A stretch of 64,000 bases of DNA from Parundibacterium terreum (GCF_014636315.1 NZ_BMED01000003.1:496001-560000), one strand, 5' to 3'; counted from the first letter of the stretch, positions 33,721-43,504 are shown. Program-made: numbers and translations. Notes: generated by a model from the letters alone, not told the origin.

Positions 33721-35436
33721 ATGCCCGCCGAAAAACACATCCATCGTTCTTTAGCGCTCTTTGGATTGCTGCTAGTTGCATCCTATATCCACCCCATTCA
33801 TATCCATCCGTTCCGTACGTATTACCACGACGCGTTGGCGATATTGGGTCTATTGCTAGGGCTGATGTTTTTAACCGCCCCCCAAAAGACTGCCTGGCAT
33901 ATACCGGGAATTGTATGGATACCCCTGGCAATTGTGATGTTGATTGCTGCCCAGTTATTGTTTGGCATTATTGAACACCGCTGGGAGCTTGTGCTTGCCG
34001 TTGTTTACCTGGCACTGGCAGCGCTGGCGATGGTGTATGGCGCCAGTGTGGCGGCGACGCCTGAGGGCGAGCGAAAAATCTGCCTGACGCTGGCAAGCGG
34101 CTTCCTGCTGGCGGGATTGTTGTCTGTAATTATGCAGAATACGCAATTTCTGGGCCTCGATCTTTCGCCTGTAGTGATGTTTATGTCCCACCATACGGCG
34201 GCGGTATTCCGTCCGTATGCCAACGTGGCTCAGCCTAACCAGCTTGCATTATTGCTGTGCATGGCGCTTGCGTCCGTTTGGTGGTTGTACCGCCAGGCCC
34301 GCCTGCCGGCGGCTGCTGCTGCGACGCTCGCCTTATTATTAGTATGGGGGCTCAGCCTTACCCAGTCCCGCATAGGCTGGATTATTGCCCCTGCGTTTAT
34401 TTTTATATTGTGGCCGCGCGCTGCCCAGGAAAAGCCAGTCGGCAAATTCCTGTTGCTGAGTTTGCTCTTTGCTTATATGGGCTTTGTGCTGGCGATGCCC
34501 GCATTGGCAGCATTGGTCGGGGTAGATGCCAGTTCGGTGACAGAGCATATCGGTGGCCGCTCTGAGCGCACTGTACTGATGCAGCAAGCCTTGCGGATGA
34601 GTCTGGAGCATCCCTGGTTTGGCGTCGGCTGGTTTGGTTTTGGTTCGGAGCAGGTGCGTATCGCTGCTGACTTCACGCCGACAACCTATGCCGAGCATTC
34701 GCATAACTTGGTGCTTAATTTTGCCGCGGAGCTGGGCTGGCCTGCGACGATAGCGCTGGGCGCGGCGTTGTTTGCCTGGTTTTTCAGCATCTATCGCCAT
34801 GCAGGCGATTCCGCTTCGTTGCGTTTTGCCGGCATGATCTTCGGCGCCACCCTGGTACACAGTATGGTGGAGTTCCCTTTATGGTATGCCTTCGTACTAA
34901 TCCCCGTTGCCGTACTAATGGGGATGGTGCATCAAATACACTGGCTTACCGCACCGGTGAAGGTCGCACACGGTGCTGTCATTACGGCGGCCAGCGTAGC
35001 TATTTTTGTCATGGCGCTGATGACGCTGGATTATCAGAGAGTACAGGATGGTTTCAAGGCTCTGCGCCTGCAAAAGGAGGGGTATAGCTATGACAAACAG
35101 GCTTTGCTAAAGCCCGAATGGACCTTATATCCTTATTTTTTCGATTATTTCAAGCTGATGGGCGTGCAGCCGCACGAAGGCATGTCTGCGGCAGAGATCG
35201 CTTTTGTAGAAGGTGCAAGCCGTCGCTTTGGTTTTGTGCATACGCTCAATACCATGGCGGAAGTCTATGTGTTAAACGGCCAGCCCAAGCAGGCCTTACG
35301 CACGATGATCACTTTGCAGCACCTGCACCCTTTTTCCTATAATGCCTATTACGATTATTGGAAGGCCAAGGGAGCGGTCGATCCTCTTCGATACGGATTT
35401 GTATTTGAGCGGCTTCCCGCGAGGATGAAAGATTAG
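33721..35436 (+). CDS. pglL: PglL/PilO-type protein O-oligosaccharyltransferase
   Basis: A 571-residue membrane protein with about 11-12 helices. The Wzy_C-type region contains GLSLTQSRIGWIIAPAFIF, ERTVLMQQALRMSLEHPWFG, and TYAEHSHNLVLNFAAELGW, the periplasmic His-containing loop needed for transfer. The C-terminal 140 residues are a soluble PglL-specific domain (GASRRFGFVHTLNTMAEVYV). Such enzymes move a lipid-linked glycan to Ser/Thr of pilins and other periplasmic proteins. It is divergent from pilA, a common arrangement for pilin-specific transferases. Annotators may also label it O-antigen ligase. Confidence 0.88.
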   Translation: MPAEKHIHRSLALFGLLLVASYIHPIHIHPFRTYYHDALAILGLLLGLMFLTAPQKTAWHIPGIVWIPLAIVMLIAAQLLFGIIEHRWELVLAVVYLALAALAMVYGASVAATPEGERKICLTLASGFLLAGLLSVIMQNTQFLGLDLSPVVMFMSHHTAAVFRPYANVAQPNQLALLLCMALASVWWLYRQARLPAAAAATLALLLVWGLSLTQSRIGWIIAPAFIFILWPRAAQEKPVGKFLLLSLLFAYMGFVLAMPALAALVGVDASSVTEHIGGRSERTVLMQQALRMSLEHPWFGVGWFGFGSEQVRIAADFTPTTYAEHSHNLVLNFAAELGWPATIALGAALFAWFFSIYRHAGDSASLRFAGMIFGATLVHSMVEFPLWYAFVLIPVAVLMGMVHQIHWLTAPVKVAHGAVITAASVAIFVMALMTLDYQRVQDGFKALRLQKEGYSYDKQALLKPEWTLYPYFFDYFKLMGVQPHEGMSAAEIAFVEGASRRFGFVHTLNTMAEVYVLNGQPKQALRTMITLQHLHPFSYNAYYDYWKAKGAVDPLRYGFVFERLPARMKD

Positions 35437-35554
35437 TCCAGGCAATGAAATTCGGGGGCGTTTATCCGAAACGAATTAATGTTGCACTTTGGTATTTATT
35501 TAAGTTACGGTAGAATCAATTTGTCTTTTTTTTAACACACTACACTGGCTCACT

Positions 35555-35848
35555 ATGTTCAATTGGTTTGATTCCTCAGAGGCTAAAACATTTGGCGATT
35601 CTCTTGCCGGGTTTTACATCGAACGTTCTGCTGCGCATCTTAAAGCGAGCAAGAAGAAAAAAGGCCAAAAAACCGGTGAAACTATCGACAAGATGTTTCA
35701 GCAGGTGGCGCAATTCAGGGCAGCGCATAAGCTGAACATTTATAAAAAAGCCAAGCTTGGGAATGCGTTCAAATGGCGCCTTCTGGAAGCTGGTTACGAC
35801 AGTGAATTCGTCAATGAGCTGACGCATATGCTGATGGTCAGACTCTGA
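35555..35848 (+). CDS. Small conserved hypothetical protein
   Basis: A 97-residue basic protein (MFNWFDSSEAKTFGDSLAGF...) with a lysine-rich segment (KASKKKKGQKTG) and predicted helices. No membrane segment or metal motif. It lies 24 bases before the TPR/GT41 gene and is probably co-transcribed, which hints at a shared role in glycosylation or in handling its acceptor. I do not recognise a family. Confidence 0.65.
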   Translation: MFNWFDSSEAKTFGDSLAGFYIERSAAHLKASKKKKGQKTGETIDKMFQQVAQFRAAHKLNIYKKAKLGNAFKWRLLEAGYDSEFVNELTHMLMVRL

Positions 35849-35872
35849 ACGATTTTCCGGATAAACCAGCGC

Positions 35873-38701
35873 ATGTTTAAATGGCTAGGCAGCTTATTTC
35901 AATCAGGGCGATCACCGGATCAACGGCAGTCTGTCGTTGTGGAATCGAAAGACCTACCTCCGATAAATAATCTATTGGCAAACGCCGCGGCCTTTAAGAA
36001 AAAAGGCGACGATTGCTTTGATGCAGGGGATTTGCGAGGCGCGGAAACGAATTACGGGCAGGCGATTGCCGCTGATCCTGGCAATGCCGCTGCATACAAT
36101 AATCTGGGTCTGGTTTTAATGCAGCAACGCCGCTTTGACGAAGCCGAAAGCAGCGTCAAGAAAGCCGTAGAATTAAATCCTCGTTTATTCGACGCATTCT
36201 ATATTCTAGGAATGATTGCGCATGAACAGGGCAAGTTGCGCGAAGCAGTTGGGTACCTGATCAATGCGACGGAAATTAAATCCGATTTTTCTGAAGCCTT
36301 CAATTATGCCGGTAACTTGTTGCTGGAATTGGGCGATCGCACTCAAGCTGAAGCTGCTTATCGCAGCGCTGTCTCGACGAATCCCAATAATGCCCAGTCC
36401 CTCTACAATCTTGCCGGCGTCATCCAGGAGCAAGGCAGGCGCGGTGAGGCAATCGGCTACTACCGTCGGGCGCTGGCCCTGTCGCCTACTTTCAACACTG
36501 CACGTCTAAATATGGTGCACCAGTTACAGCAATTATGTGATTGGCAAGATATTGATTCAAATACGGCGCTGGTTCGTCAATATGTGCGAGAAGCTCCTTT
36601 CGACCAGGACGGCCGCGACTCTCCCTTTGCATTTTTGGCCTTGCCGGGCACTACCGCCTATGAGCAAAAAATGTGCGCCGAAAGATGGACCAAGGGCAGT
36701 TATCGGCTACTGGCAGTGCAGGGTGCTCAGCTTGGCTTTCGCTACGACTGGCCCGCCAACCCCAGGATTAAAATAGGATATTTGTCTGCCGACTTTCATA
36801 TGCATGCTACGGCAGTGCTGATGGCAGAAATATTTGAGCTGCATGATAAGCAGCGTTTTCACGTTACTGCTTACTCTTACGGGCCAGACGACCAAAGCGA
36901 AATGCGCTCAAGGCTGCAAGGCGCATTCGATGAGTTTGTCCATGTCGGAAATGAGTCCCTGGTCGACACGGCCAAGCGCATTCATGCAGATCATATAGAC
37001 ATCCTGGTAGACCTGAAGGGATACACCGGCGACACCCGTAGCGGAATATTGGCTTTGCGCCCCGCACCTGTCCAGGTCAATTACCTAGGATACCCCGGAA
37101 CCATGGGGGCTGATTTTGTCGATTACCTGATCGCCGACCGCTTCATCATTCCAAACGACAGCAGGCAGTTCTATACAGAAAAAGTCATGTATCTGCCCGA
37201 TTCTTATCAGCCCAATGATAGAACGAGGCCAAGGCCGGATGCACCAAGCCGCTCTTCGCAGCAATTGCCTGCGGGTGAAATGGTGTTTTGCTGTTTTAAT
37301 CAAACCTATAAAATTTCGCCTGGAATGTTCGACGTCTGGTGCAAATTGCTGGATGCGGTGCCGGGCAGCGTGTTGTGGCTGCTCTCCAATACTTCAGTCG
37401 TAGAAGAAAATCTAAAGCAAGAAGCCAGCAAGCGCGGTGTGGATAGCGGACGGCTGATTTTTGCCCCAAGGGTCAAAATGGATGAGCATCTTGCGCGCCT
37501 GCAGTGTGCCGATCTCTTCTTGGACACTATCCCTTACAACGCCCACACGACCTGCAGCGAAGCCTTGTGGATGGGCTTGCCCGTGGTCACCTGTGCCGGT
37601 GAGTCTTTTGCATCCAGGGTCGCAGGCAGCTTATTGACTACTCTGGGAGTTCCAGAGCTTGTTACCTATACACTGGAAGAGTATTTTGCGCTGGCGTTGG
37701 AGCTTGCAACCGATGCAGAGAAGCGCGCCGGCATTCGTCAGAAGATCAACGCCGGCAGGAGCGCCAGTCCTCTATTTGATAGCGAAAAATTTACTCGCAA
37801 TCTGGAGGCTGTTTATGATGCGATGCTTGTCGACCACAAGGAAAGTAAGGGATATTTTCAGATTGTGATCGTCAGCCCGGCAAATTATGCGCATAGTCAG
37901 GCGTTTGAGGAGGTGGCGCAGACGCTGCAGCACGGCTTGAGCAGGTTGGCAATACATGCGACCATCTCCCGCAACGCTTATTCCCGGAACGGGCGAAACA
38001 TCATTCTCGGTTCGAATCTCCTCACACCGGATGAGATTGCCTGGATACCTGCAGGTTCCATCATTTACAACCTTGAGCAAATTTATCAGGGCTCCCCATG
38101 GCTGACTCCCAATTTGATTGAAATTTTGGGGAAATTTGAAATTTGGGACTACAGCCCAAGGAATGTGGAAACAATACGAGCTCTGGTTCCCGGTTCGAGA
38201 GTCAAATACGTTCCTGTCGGATATGTCAAGGAATTGACCCGGATACAGGCTGCGCAGCAAGAAGATATTGACGTATTGTTCTATGGTTCCGTCAATGAGC
38301 GGCGCCAGAATATCTTGAATGAGCTGGCGAGCCGCGGCGTAAAAGTAAAAGCAGTATTCGGCGTTTATGGAGAGGAGCGAGACGCCTTGATCGGAAGGGC
38401 GAAGCTGATCTTGAATATGCGGCTTTATGAAAGCGATATTTTCGAAATTGTCCGCGTTTCCTACTTGCTTGCGAACCAGAAAACCGTGGTATCGGAATGC
38501 AGCGATTCGACAGATATTGAGCCGGATATGCGTAATGCGGTTGCTTTGACACCGTACTCCCGCATCGCAGATACTTGCCTGGAATTACTCAAGGATGCAG
38601 AAAAACGCAGGAGCATCGCGGAGCAGGGATTCAAGATCATGGCAGCACGGCCGGAGGAGGCATATCTGCGCTCTGCGCTTGATCTGCCGCTAAATAGCTA
38701 G
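35873..38701 (+). CDS. TPR protein with GT41 (O-GlcNAc transferase-like) and second glycosyltransferase domain
   Basis: A 942-residue fusion. Residues about 35-210 are five or so TPRs (GNAAAYNNLGLVLMQQRRFD and similar). Residues about 290-650 are the GT41 catalytic region: IGYLSADFHMHATAV, KGYTGDTRSGI followed by RPAPVQVNYLGYPGTMGADF, and YNAHTTCSEALWMGLPVVT, the donor-binding signature of OGT/SPINDLY enzymes. Residues about 660-940 form a second GT-B-like half (NIILGSNLLTPDEIAWIP, DVLFYGSVNERRQNIL, YESDIFEIVRVSYLLAN) that looks like a separate glycosyltransferase. It probably glycosylates cytoplasmic Ser/Thr, for example of flagellin or pilin precursors, and may extend the sugar; the substrate is not known. 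Confidence 0.87.
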   Translation: MFKWLGSLFQSGRSPDQRQSVVVESKDLPPINNLLANAAAFKKKGDDCFDAGDLRGAETNYGQAIAADPGNAAAYNNLGLVLMQQRRFDEAESSVKKAVELNPRLFDAFYILGMIAHEQGKLREAVGYLINATEIKSDFSEAFNYAGNLLLELGDRTQAEAAYRSAVSTNPNNAQSLYNLAGVIQEQGRRGEAIGYYRRALALSPTFNTARLNMVHQLQQLCDWQDIDSNTALVRQYVREAPFDQDGRDSPFAFLALPGTTAYEQKMCAERWTKGSYRLLAVQGAQLGFRYDWPANPRIKIGYLSADFHMHATAVLMAEIFELHDKQRFHVTAYSYGPDDQSEMRSRLQGAFDEFVHVGNESLVDTAKRIHADHIDILVDLKGYTGDTRSGILALRPAPVQVNYLGYPGTMGADFVDYLIADRFIIPNDSRQFYTEKVMYLPDSYQPNDRTRPRPDAPSRSSQQLPAGEMVFCCFNQTYKISPGMFDVWCKLLDAVPGSVLWLLSNTSVVEENLKQEASKRGVDSGRLIFAPRVKMDEHLARLQCADLFLDTIPYNAHTTCSEALWMGLPVVTCAGESFASRVAGSLLTTLGVPELVTYTLEEYFALALELATDAEKRAGIRQKINAGRSASPLFDSEKFTRNLEAVYDAMLVDHKESKGYFQIVIVSPANYAHSQAFEEVAQTLQHGLSRLAIHATISRNAYSRNGRNIILGSNLLTPDEIAWIPAGSIIYNLEQIYQGSPWLTPNLIEILGKFEIWDYSPRNVETIRALVPGSRVKYVPVGYVKELTRIQAAQQEDIDVLFYGSVNERRQNILNELASRGVKVKAVFGVYGEERDALIGRAKLILNMRLYESDIFEIVRVSYLLANQKTVVSECSDSTDIEPDMRNAVALTPYSRIADTCLELLKDAEKRRSIAEQGFKIMAARPEEAYLRSALDLPLNS

Positions 38702-38797
38702 CATGCATTTAGCTCGAACTCATTTACTTGTGAAACGGGTTCCGGGGCATGCACATGCTGCCGTAGTGGCATCGATATGATGGTTTATAGTGGGCGC

Positions 38798-39322
38798 TTA
38801 CTGGTCAATCAAACTGACCCAGTCCCCCGATTTGCCACCATGCTTTTCCAGCACCCGCACGTCGCCCATCACCATGCCGCGGTCTACGGCCTTGCACATA
38901 TCGTAGATGGTCAGCAGGCCGACCTGTACCGCCGTCAGGGCTTCCATCTCTACGCCGGTCTTGCCGACAGTCTCCACTTGGGCGGTGCAGATGACGCTGG
39001 CTTTTGCTTCGTCGATGCTAAAATCCACCGCGACGCGGGTCAGGGCCAGCGGATGGCATAGCGGGATCAGGTCGGAGGTGCGTTTGGCGGCCATGATCGC
39101 GGCGATGCGCGCGATGCCCAGCACATCTCCTTTCTTGGCGTTGCCCTGCTGGATGATGGACAGCGTTTCCGGTTTCATGCGGATATGGCCGCTGGCAATG
39201 GCGATGCGATGGGTCTCTTTTTTTTCTGCTACATCGACCATATGCGCCTGGCCGGTGCTGTCAAAATGACTCAGCTCGCCAGTCGGGGCCGCGGCTGGAT
39301 TGTTTTTGGATTGTGTTGCCAT
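38798..39322 (-). CDS. moaC: Cyclic pyranopterin monophosphate synthase MoaC
   Basis: MoaC converts 3',8-cH2GTP to cyclic pyranopterin monophosphate in molybdenum cofactor synthesis. The 174-residue product has [20 protein letters not shown] near its start, [13 protein letters not shown] (about 85-97) and [20 protein letters not shown], with the conserved Glu and Lys of the active site. The ATG at 39322 is preferred over the TTG one codon upstream. Confidence 0.97.
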   Translation of the reverse strand: MATQSKNNPAAAPTGELSHFDSTGQAHMVDVAEKKETHRIAIASGHIRMKPETLSIIQQGNAKKGDVLGIARIAAIMAAKRTSDLIPLCHPLALTRVAVDFSIDEAKASVICTAQVETVGKTGVEMEALTAVQVGLLTIYDMCKAVDRGMVMGDVRVLEKHGGKSGDWVSLIDQ

Positions 39323-39389
39323 CAATGAAAGTATGAAACAATAGGTGAATAAATAAGGAACATCTTGCCTCTGAAAGTATCATAGCACT

Positions 39390-40943
39390 GTGAAACCCTC
39401 ATTCCTTATGTCTAAATTGAAATTATTGCCGGCATGCCTGAGCGCCGCTGCGCTTGCCGGAGTTTGCCTGTTCTCGGTGGCCACTGCACCGGGCAATGTA
39501 TTTGCACAAAGCCTGCCCACCCTGGGCGATACCGAGCGCGAAGACCTGTCTCCCTTGATGGAGCGCAAGCTGGGCGAGCAGATCATGCAGAGCATCAGAG
39601 TCGACCCGGATTATCTGGATGATGGCCCGGTACTTGAATATCTGAACAAGCTCGGTAACTCCCTGTTGGCAACCCGGCCGGAGGCGAGGGGGGAGGCCAT
39701 TTACAACTTTGAGTTTTTTGCCGTGCGTGACCCGGTGTTGAATGCCTTTGCCTTGCCCGGAGGCTTCATCGGCATGCATTCCGGCCTGATCCTGGCGGCG
39801 CAGACCGAGTCTGAACTGGCTTCTGTCATGGGGCATGAAATCGGCCACGTGGCGCAGCGGCATATCGCGCGCATGATAGGCAGCCAGGGGCGGGATGCGC
39901 TGATTCCGTTGGCGGCCTTGATATTGGCAGCGCTGGCGGCCAAATCTAGCCCGGATGCGGCGATGGCTCTGGCGATGGGTGGCCAGGGTGTGGCGATTCA
40001 GCGCCAGCTCAATTTCAGCCGTGACGCGGAACGCGAAGCAGACCGGGTCGGCTTCCAGATCTTGCGCGACGCCGGTTATGACACCTCGGGCATGGTGGCT
40101 TTCTTCGGCCGCCTGCAGGCATCCACCCGCAATTACAACGACACTGCACCGGCCTATCTGCGCAGCCATCCGCTGACCACGGAGAGGATAGCCGACATCC
40201 AGGCGCGGCAGGTGGACCAGCGCTACAAGCAGCACGTCGACGGCCTGGACTTTTTCCTGATCCAGGCCAGGGTAAGGGTCTTGCAGGATGTAGGTACCCA
40301 GGGTCTGATTGATACGGCGGTCATTTTTGATCAGCAGTTGAAGGGACAGAGAGAGATAGACAAGATTACTGCCAGATATGGCCTGGCTTTTATCGCCTAC
40401 CTGCAGCATGACTATGCGAAGGCCGATACCTTACTGAAAGAAGTGATTAAACAGGTGCAGCAAAATCCTAAATACAAGAATGTATTCAAGGAAACCAGCG
40501 CTTTTGCGGATCTGTCTATCGATATCAAGATCGCCAACAAGCAGCCTGACCTGGCCGTCAAGGAAGCAGAAGAGGCGATGCAGTTGTTGCCTTTATCGCG
40601 CGGCATTGCCCAGCAATATGCGGAAGCCTTGCTGGCCGCCAAGCGGGAAGAGGATGCGGCCCGTTTTTTACGGGACCAGGTGCAACTGTACCGGCAAGAG
40701 CCCAGCTTGTACAAGCTGCTGGCAAAGGCCTACTCAGCCCAGGGCAAGCAGGCGCTGGAGCACATGTCGCTGGCAGAGTCTTATGCATTGAACGGTGCAC
40801 TGCCGGCTGCGATACAGCAACTGGACATCGCCCGTCGCTCGCCGGATGCGCAATATTATGACCAGGCGGTCATTGATGCACGCGAGCGCGAGTGGAAAGA
40901 AAAGCGCAAGCAGGAAGTGGAAGACGAGAAAAAACGTAAATAG
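39390..40943 (+). CDS. bepA: M48-family periplasmic metalloprotease, BepA-like
   Basis: A 517-residue secreted protease. A signal peptide (about residues 8-40, ending NVFAQS) precedes the zinc domain with HEIGH (about 150-154) and EREADR, the third ligand. The C-terminal 200 residues are TPR-like, as in E. coli BepA, which degrades or rescues stalled outer-membrane proteins such as LptD. The start is GTG at 39390 or ATG at 39408; neither has a strong ribosome binding site. It is divergent from moaC. Confidence 0.9.
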   Translation: MKPSFLMSKLKLLPACLSAAALAGVCLFSVATAPGNVFAQSLPTLGDTEREDLSPLMERKLGEQIMQSIRVDPDYLDDGPVLEYLNKLGNSLLATRPEARGEAIYNFEFFAVRDPVLNAFALPGGFIGMHSGLILAAQTESELASVMGHEIGHVAQRHIARMIGSQGRDALIPLAALILAALAAKSSPDAAMALAMGGQGVAIQRQLNFSRDAEREADRVGFQILRDAGYDTSGMVAFFGRLQASTRNYNDTAPAYLRSHPLTTERIADIQARQVDQRYKQHVDGLDFFLIQARVRVLQDVGTQGLIDTAVIFDQQLKGQREIDKITARYGLAFIAYLQHDYAKADTLLKEVIKQVQQNPKYKNVFKETSAFADLSIDIKIANKQPDLAVKEAEEAMQLLPLSRGIAQQYAEALLAAKREEDAARFLRDQVQLYRQEPSLYKLLAKAYSAQGKQALEHMSLAESYALNGALPAAIQQLDIARRSPDAQYYDQAVIDAREREWKEKRKQEVEDEKKRK

Positions 40944-40973
40944 GGGTGCAGGGAAGGAAGCTCCTGCCGGGCT

Positions 40974-41606
40974 TCAATCTGCTTGCGGAGCGGATACAAA
41001 GTTAAAGCGTTGCGCCAGTTCAGGCAGTTCTGCATGCTGTACATCAATTTGCCGGTGATAGGGCGCATTCAGTCTCATTGTCAGTACGCCTGCCGCTTCT
41101 CCGACTGCTTCGCCGGCTGTCTTGTCCTGCAGATTCAGCCACTCCAGCAATTGTTCATCGTCGATATGCTTGCCGTCCAGCCTTAACAGGGCCAGGCAGG
41201 CCGCCATGTCGCGGTCATCCACCTGGGCCAGGATTTCGCCGGTTTGCAAAATCAGGCGGCCCTCCTTCGTCATCCAGGCTCGCTCCACGTCGTCCAATGG
41301 CGTGCCGGTGTGCAAGACAAAGCCCTGGTCAGGAGTATTGTGCGCGACATAGGGTGTAGCTTCCAGGTTGATATACACCCGTTGCGGGCCGTTCTGGAAA
41401 TACCAGCGTCCCTGCGCATCATGCTGATAGTTGCGATTGATAAAGCCTAATAGTGTGGCGTGCGCAATCTTGTCGCCAGGCAGTTTCAGCGCCTGCGCGC
41501 GCTCATCCCGCATGCGCCATACGCCGCGCGCATCCAGCGCCAGCCAGCCATAGCAATGAGGCACATTCGGCCAACGGGCCATCGCTTGTTTGACTATCTC
41601 ATCCAT
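40974..41606 (-). CDS. Conserved hypothetical protein (proteobacterial, DUF-type)
   Basis: A 210-residue protein. The start is placed at the ATG at 41606, preceded by AGGAG; the longer frame is not supported. The sequence VKQAMARWPNVPHCYGWLAL (about 5-24), then GRWYFQNGPQRVYINLEATP (about 86-105), is conserved in betaproteobacterial proteins of unknown function. No signal peptide or membrane helix. It lies downstream of the YheT-like gene in the same direction. Confidence 0.75.
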   Translation of the reverse strand: MDEIVKQAMARWPNVPHCYGWLALDARGVWRMRDERAQALKLPGDKIAHATLLGFINRNYQHDAQGRWYFQNGPQRVYINLEATPYVAHNTPDQGFVLHTGTPLDDVERAWMTKEGRLILQTGEILAQVDDRDMAACLALLRLDGKHIDDEQLLEWLNLQDKTAGEAVGEAAGVLTMRLNAPYHRQIDVQHAELPELAQRFNFVSAPQAD

Positions 41607-41648
41607 GGTGAACTCCTGTGCGAACTTCCGGATCAAAGATCAAGCCCG

Positions 41649-42605
41649 CTAAGACTTGCCGTCGAAGAAGTGCAATATTTTCCGGGGCAACCAGTCTATG
41701 CTGCCCGGCACATTGCCTGCCGCAAAGCCGACGTGGCCGCCATATGCCGGATATTCCAGTATGACTTTTGAAGATGCTTTGCGCGGCAGATGTTCTCCGG
41801 GCAGGAAGGGATCATTCTGTGCATTCAGCACCAGCGTAGGCAAGGTGATATCTGTCAGTATATGCTTTGCGCTGGCCCTGTCCCAGTAATCCTCGGTATT
41901 GCGGTAGCCATGCAGGGGTGCGGTCACGACATTGTCGAATTCGTACAGGTTGCTGGCACGCATCAGCGCTTCGCGGTCAAACAGCCCTGGAAACTGTTCC
42001 AGTTTCTGCAGGCATTTCGGCTTCAGCGTCTTCAGGAACATGCGGGTGTACACCATATTGAAGCCGTGCGACAGCGATGCACCGCCTTGCGCCAGATCCA
42101 GGGGGGCAGAGACGGACACTGCTGCGTCTATCATTTCTGCCTGGTGCTGCGATTCGCCTATCCAGCGCAGCAAGGCATTGCCGCCCAGAGATACGCCGCT
42201 GGCGAAGAATTTACCGTCAGGATGTTGACTGCGATAGATCTGGTGCAGGCGGCGTATGATCCAGTCCACTTCTTGCGCATCGCCGGAATGATAGAAACGC
42301 GGCGCATTATTCAGTTGGCCGGAGCAGCCGCGAAAGTGCGGCACCGCGCCGGACCAGCCACGCTCCTGCAGCATGGCCATCAGTGCACGCGCGTAATGGC
42401 TATCGGAAGAACCTTCGAGTCCGTGGAACAGGACCACAAACGGCTGGCCGGGTTTGCCGTCGACAAAATCGACGTCGATGAAATCACCGTCCGGCGTATC
42501 CCAGCGCTCACGCCGGAATGTAACAACAGGTTTGCGGATGAACAGGGCAGGGTAGATGGTTTGCAGATGCCCGGTTGGCAACCAGCGAGGCGCTTGATAA
42601 TTCAT
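41649..42605 (-). CDS. yheT: YheT-family alpha/beta hydrolase
   Basis: A 318-residue hydrolase. It starts with PRWLPTGHLQTIYPALF, characteristic of the YheT/ABHD1-3 group, followed by VVLFHGLEGSSDSHYARALM (oxyanion region), GVSLGGNALLRW (nucleophile Ser in G-x-S-x-G), NDPFLP (Asp) and GGHVGF (His). The substrate in bacteria is unknown; eukaryotic relatives act on lipids. It stands between the hypothetical gene and the NTF2-like gene on the same strand. Confidence 0.9.
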   Translation of the reverse strand: MNYQAPRWLPTGHLQTIYPALFIRKPVVTFRRERWDTPDGDFIDVDFVDGKPGQPFVVLFHGLEGSSDSHYARALMAMLQERGWSGAVPHFRGCSGQLNNAPRFYHSGDAQEVDWIIRRLHQIYRSQHPDGKFFASGVSLGGNALLRWIGESQHQAEMIDAAVSVSAPLDLAQGGASLSHGFNMVYTRMFLKTLKPKCLQKLEQFPGLFDREALMRASNLYEFDNVVTAPLHGYRNTEDYWDRASAKHILTDITLPTLVLNAQNDPFLPGEHLPRKASSKVILEYPAYGGHVGFAAGNVPGSIDWLPRKILHFFDGKS

Positions 42606-42645
42606 TGTTCCAGACTAAATCCTAATGCTGATGCAGACTTGCTCA

Positions 42646-43077
42646 TTAATGCAATACGCTGGCCTTGAATAAATCCGGTGGTGCCTTGCCGGCGGCAATA
42701 GACGCGTGATGGGTCGCAATTCTCCAGCCATGCGGTGTTTTGACATACACGTTAGTGGCCAGAATATGGGCGTCCTGCGGTGCTTCGCCGCCGCTATCGA
42801 CTTCTTCCAGCACGCTATGCACCGAACTTAGCATGTTGTGCGTGGCATGCAGTTGCGTCGGCCGTATGTGTACGCTGCCGCGCTCGAAGATGGCTTCCCA
42901 GGATGCGCGTATGGCTGCATGACCGATCAGCCGGGGTGCGCCAGGGTGGATGCAGACAACCTCTTCATCTTCAGCCCACAAGGCCATCAGGCCATCCAGG
43001 TCGGCGCGGCTCAGTGCATCGTAAAACGCCGCTTCTACTTCATCGGCGCTTCCATTCAACTGTTTTTTAACGGGCAT
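42646..43077 (-). CDS. SnoaL/NTF2-like domain protein
   Basis: A 143-residue protein with the cone-shaped NTF2 fold: ADEVEAAFYDALSRADLDGL, LWAEDEEVVCIHPGAPRLIG (about 37-56) and NVYVKTPHGWRIATHHAS near the end. Proteins of this type bind small hydrophobic ligands or act as isomerases; the specific function is unknown. It is followed 40 bases later by yheT. Confidence 0.88.
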   Translation of the reverse strand: MPVKKQLNGSADEVEAAFYDALSRADLDGLMALWAEDEEVVCIHPGAPRLIGHAAIRASWEAIFERGSVHIRPTQLHATHNMLSSVHSVLEEVDSGGEAPQDAHILATNVYVKTPHGWRIATHHASIAAGKAPPDLFKASVLH

Positions 43078-43138
43078 GGGGTAGCTGCGTTGGTTTAGGA
43101 TAACCGGCCGCCTGGTCGGGCGGCCCGGAATCAGGGGA

Positions 43139-43339
43139 TCAGTGACCCTTGATCACTTCGCCTGCCGCCAGCTTGTACTGGGTGCCGCAATACGCGCAGG
43201 TTGCGGCGCCGCCGTGCGACAGATCGAGATAAACGCGCGGGTGGGACGACCACAAAGGCATGGCCGGGTTGGGGCAATGCGCAGGCAGGTCTTTGGCTTT
43301 CAGTTCTACAACGGCTAAAGGCGCGGTAGTCGCTTGCAT
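43139..43339 (-). CDS. Small zinc-finger protein (zf-CHCC/NDUFS6-like)
   Basis: A 66-residue protein. HCPNPAMPLWSSHPRVYLDL followed by ATCAYCGTQYKL gives the Cys-x-His...Cys-x2-Cys arrangement of the zf-CHCC family, related to the NDUFS6 subunit of complex I. The ATG at 43339 has GGAG upstream; the longer frame is not supported. Its bacterial role is unclear, though it often lies near respiratory or housekeeping genes. Confidence 0.87.
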   Translation of the reverse strand: MQATTAPLAVVELKAKDLPAHCPNPAMPLWSSHPRVYLDLSHGGAATCAYCGTQYKLAAGEVIKGH

Positions 43340-43504
43340 GGTGTTCTCCAGTTTCAATTGAGGCAAAAGTGCATGATATGCTAATTGCGTGATTTTAACG
43401 GATAGCCAACCCGGAGTCAGCATTGAACTGTTTTCCTAGGTAAAATAGCAAGTTGCCCTTGCTTGCCTCTGAGTACGGGGCGCATGGTAACTATAAGGAC
43501 GGGC

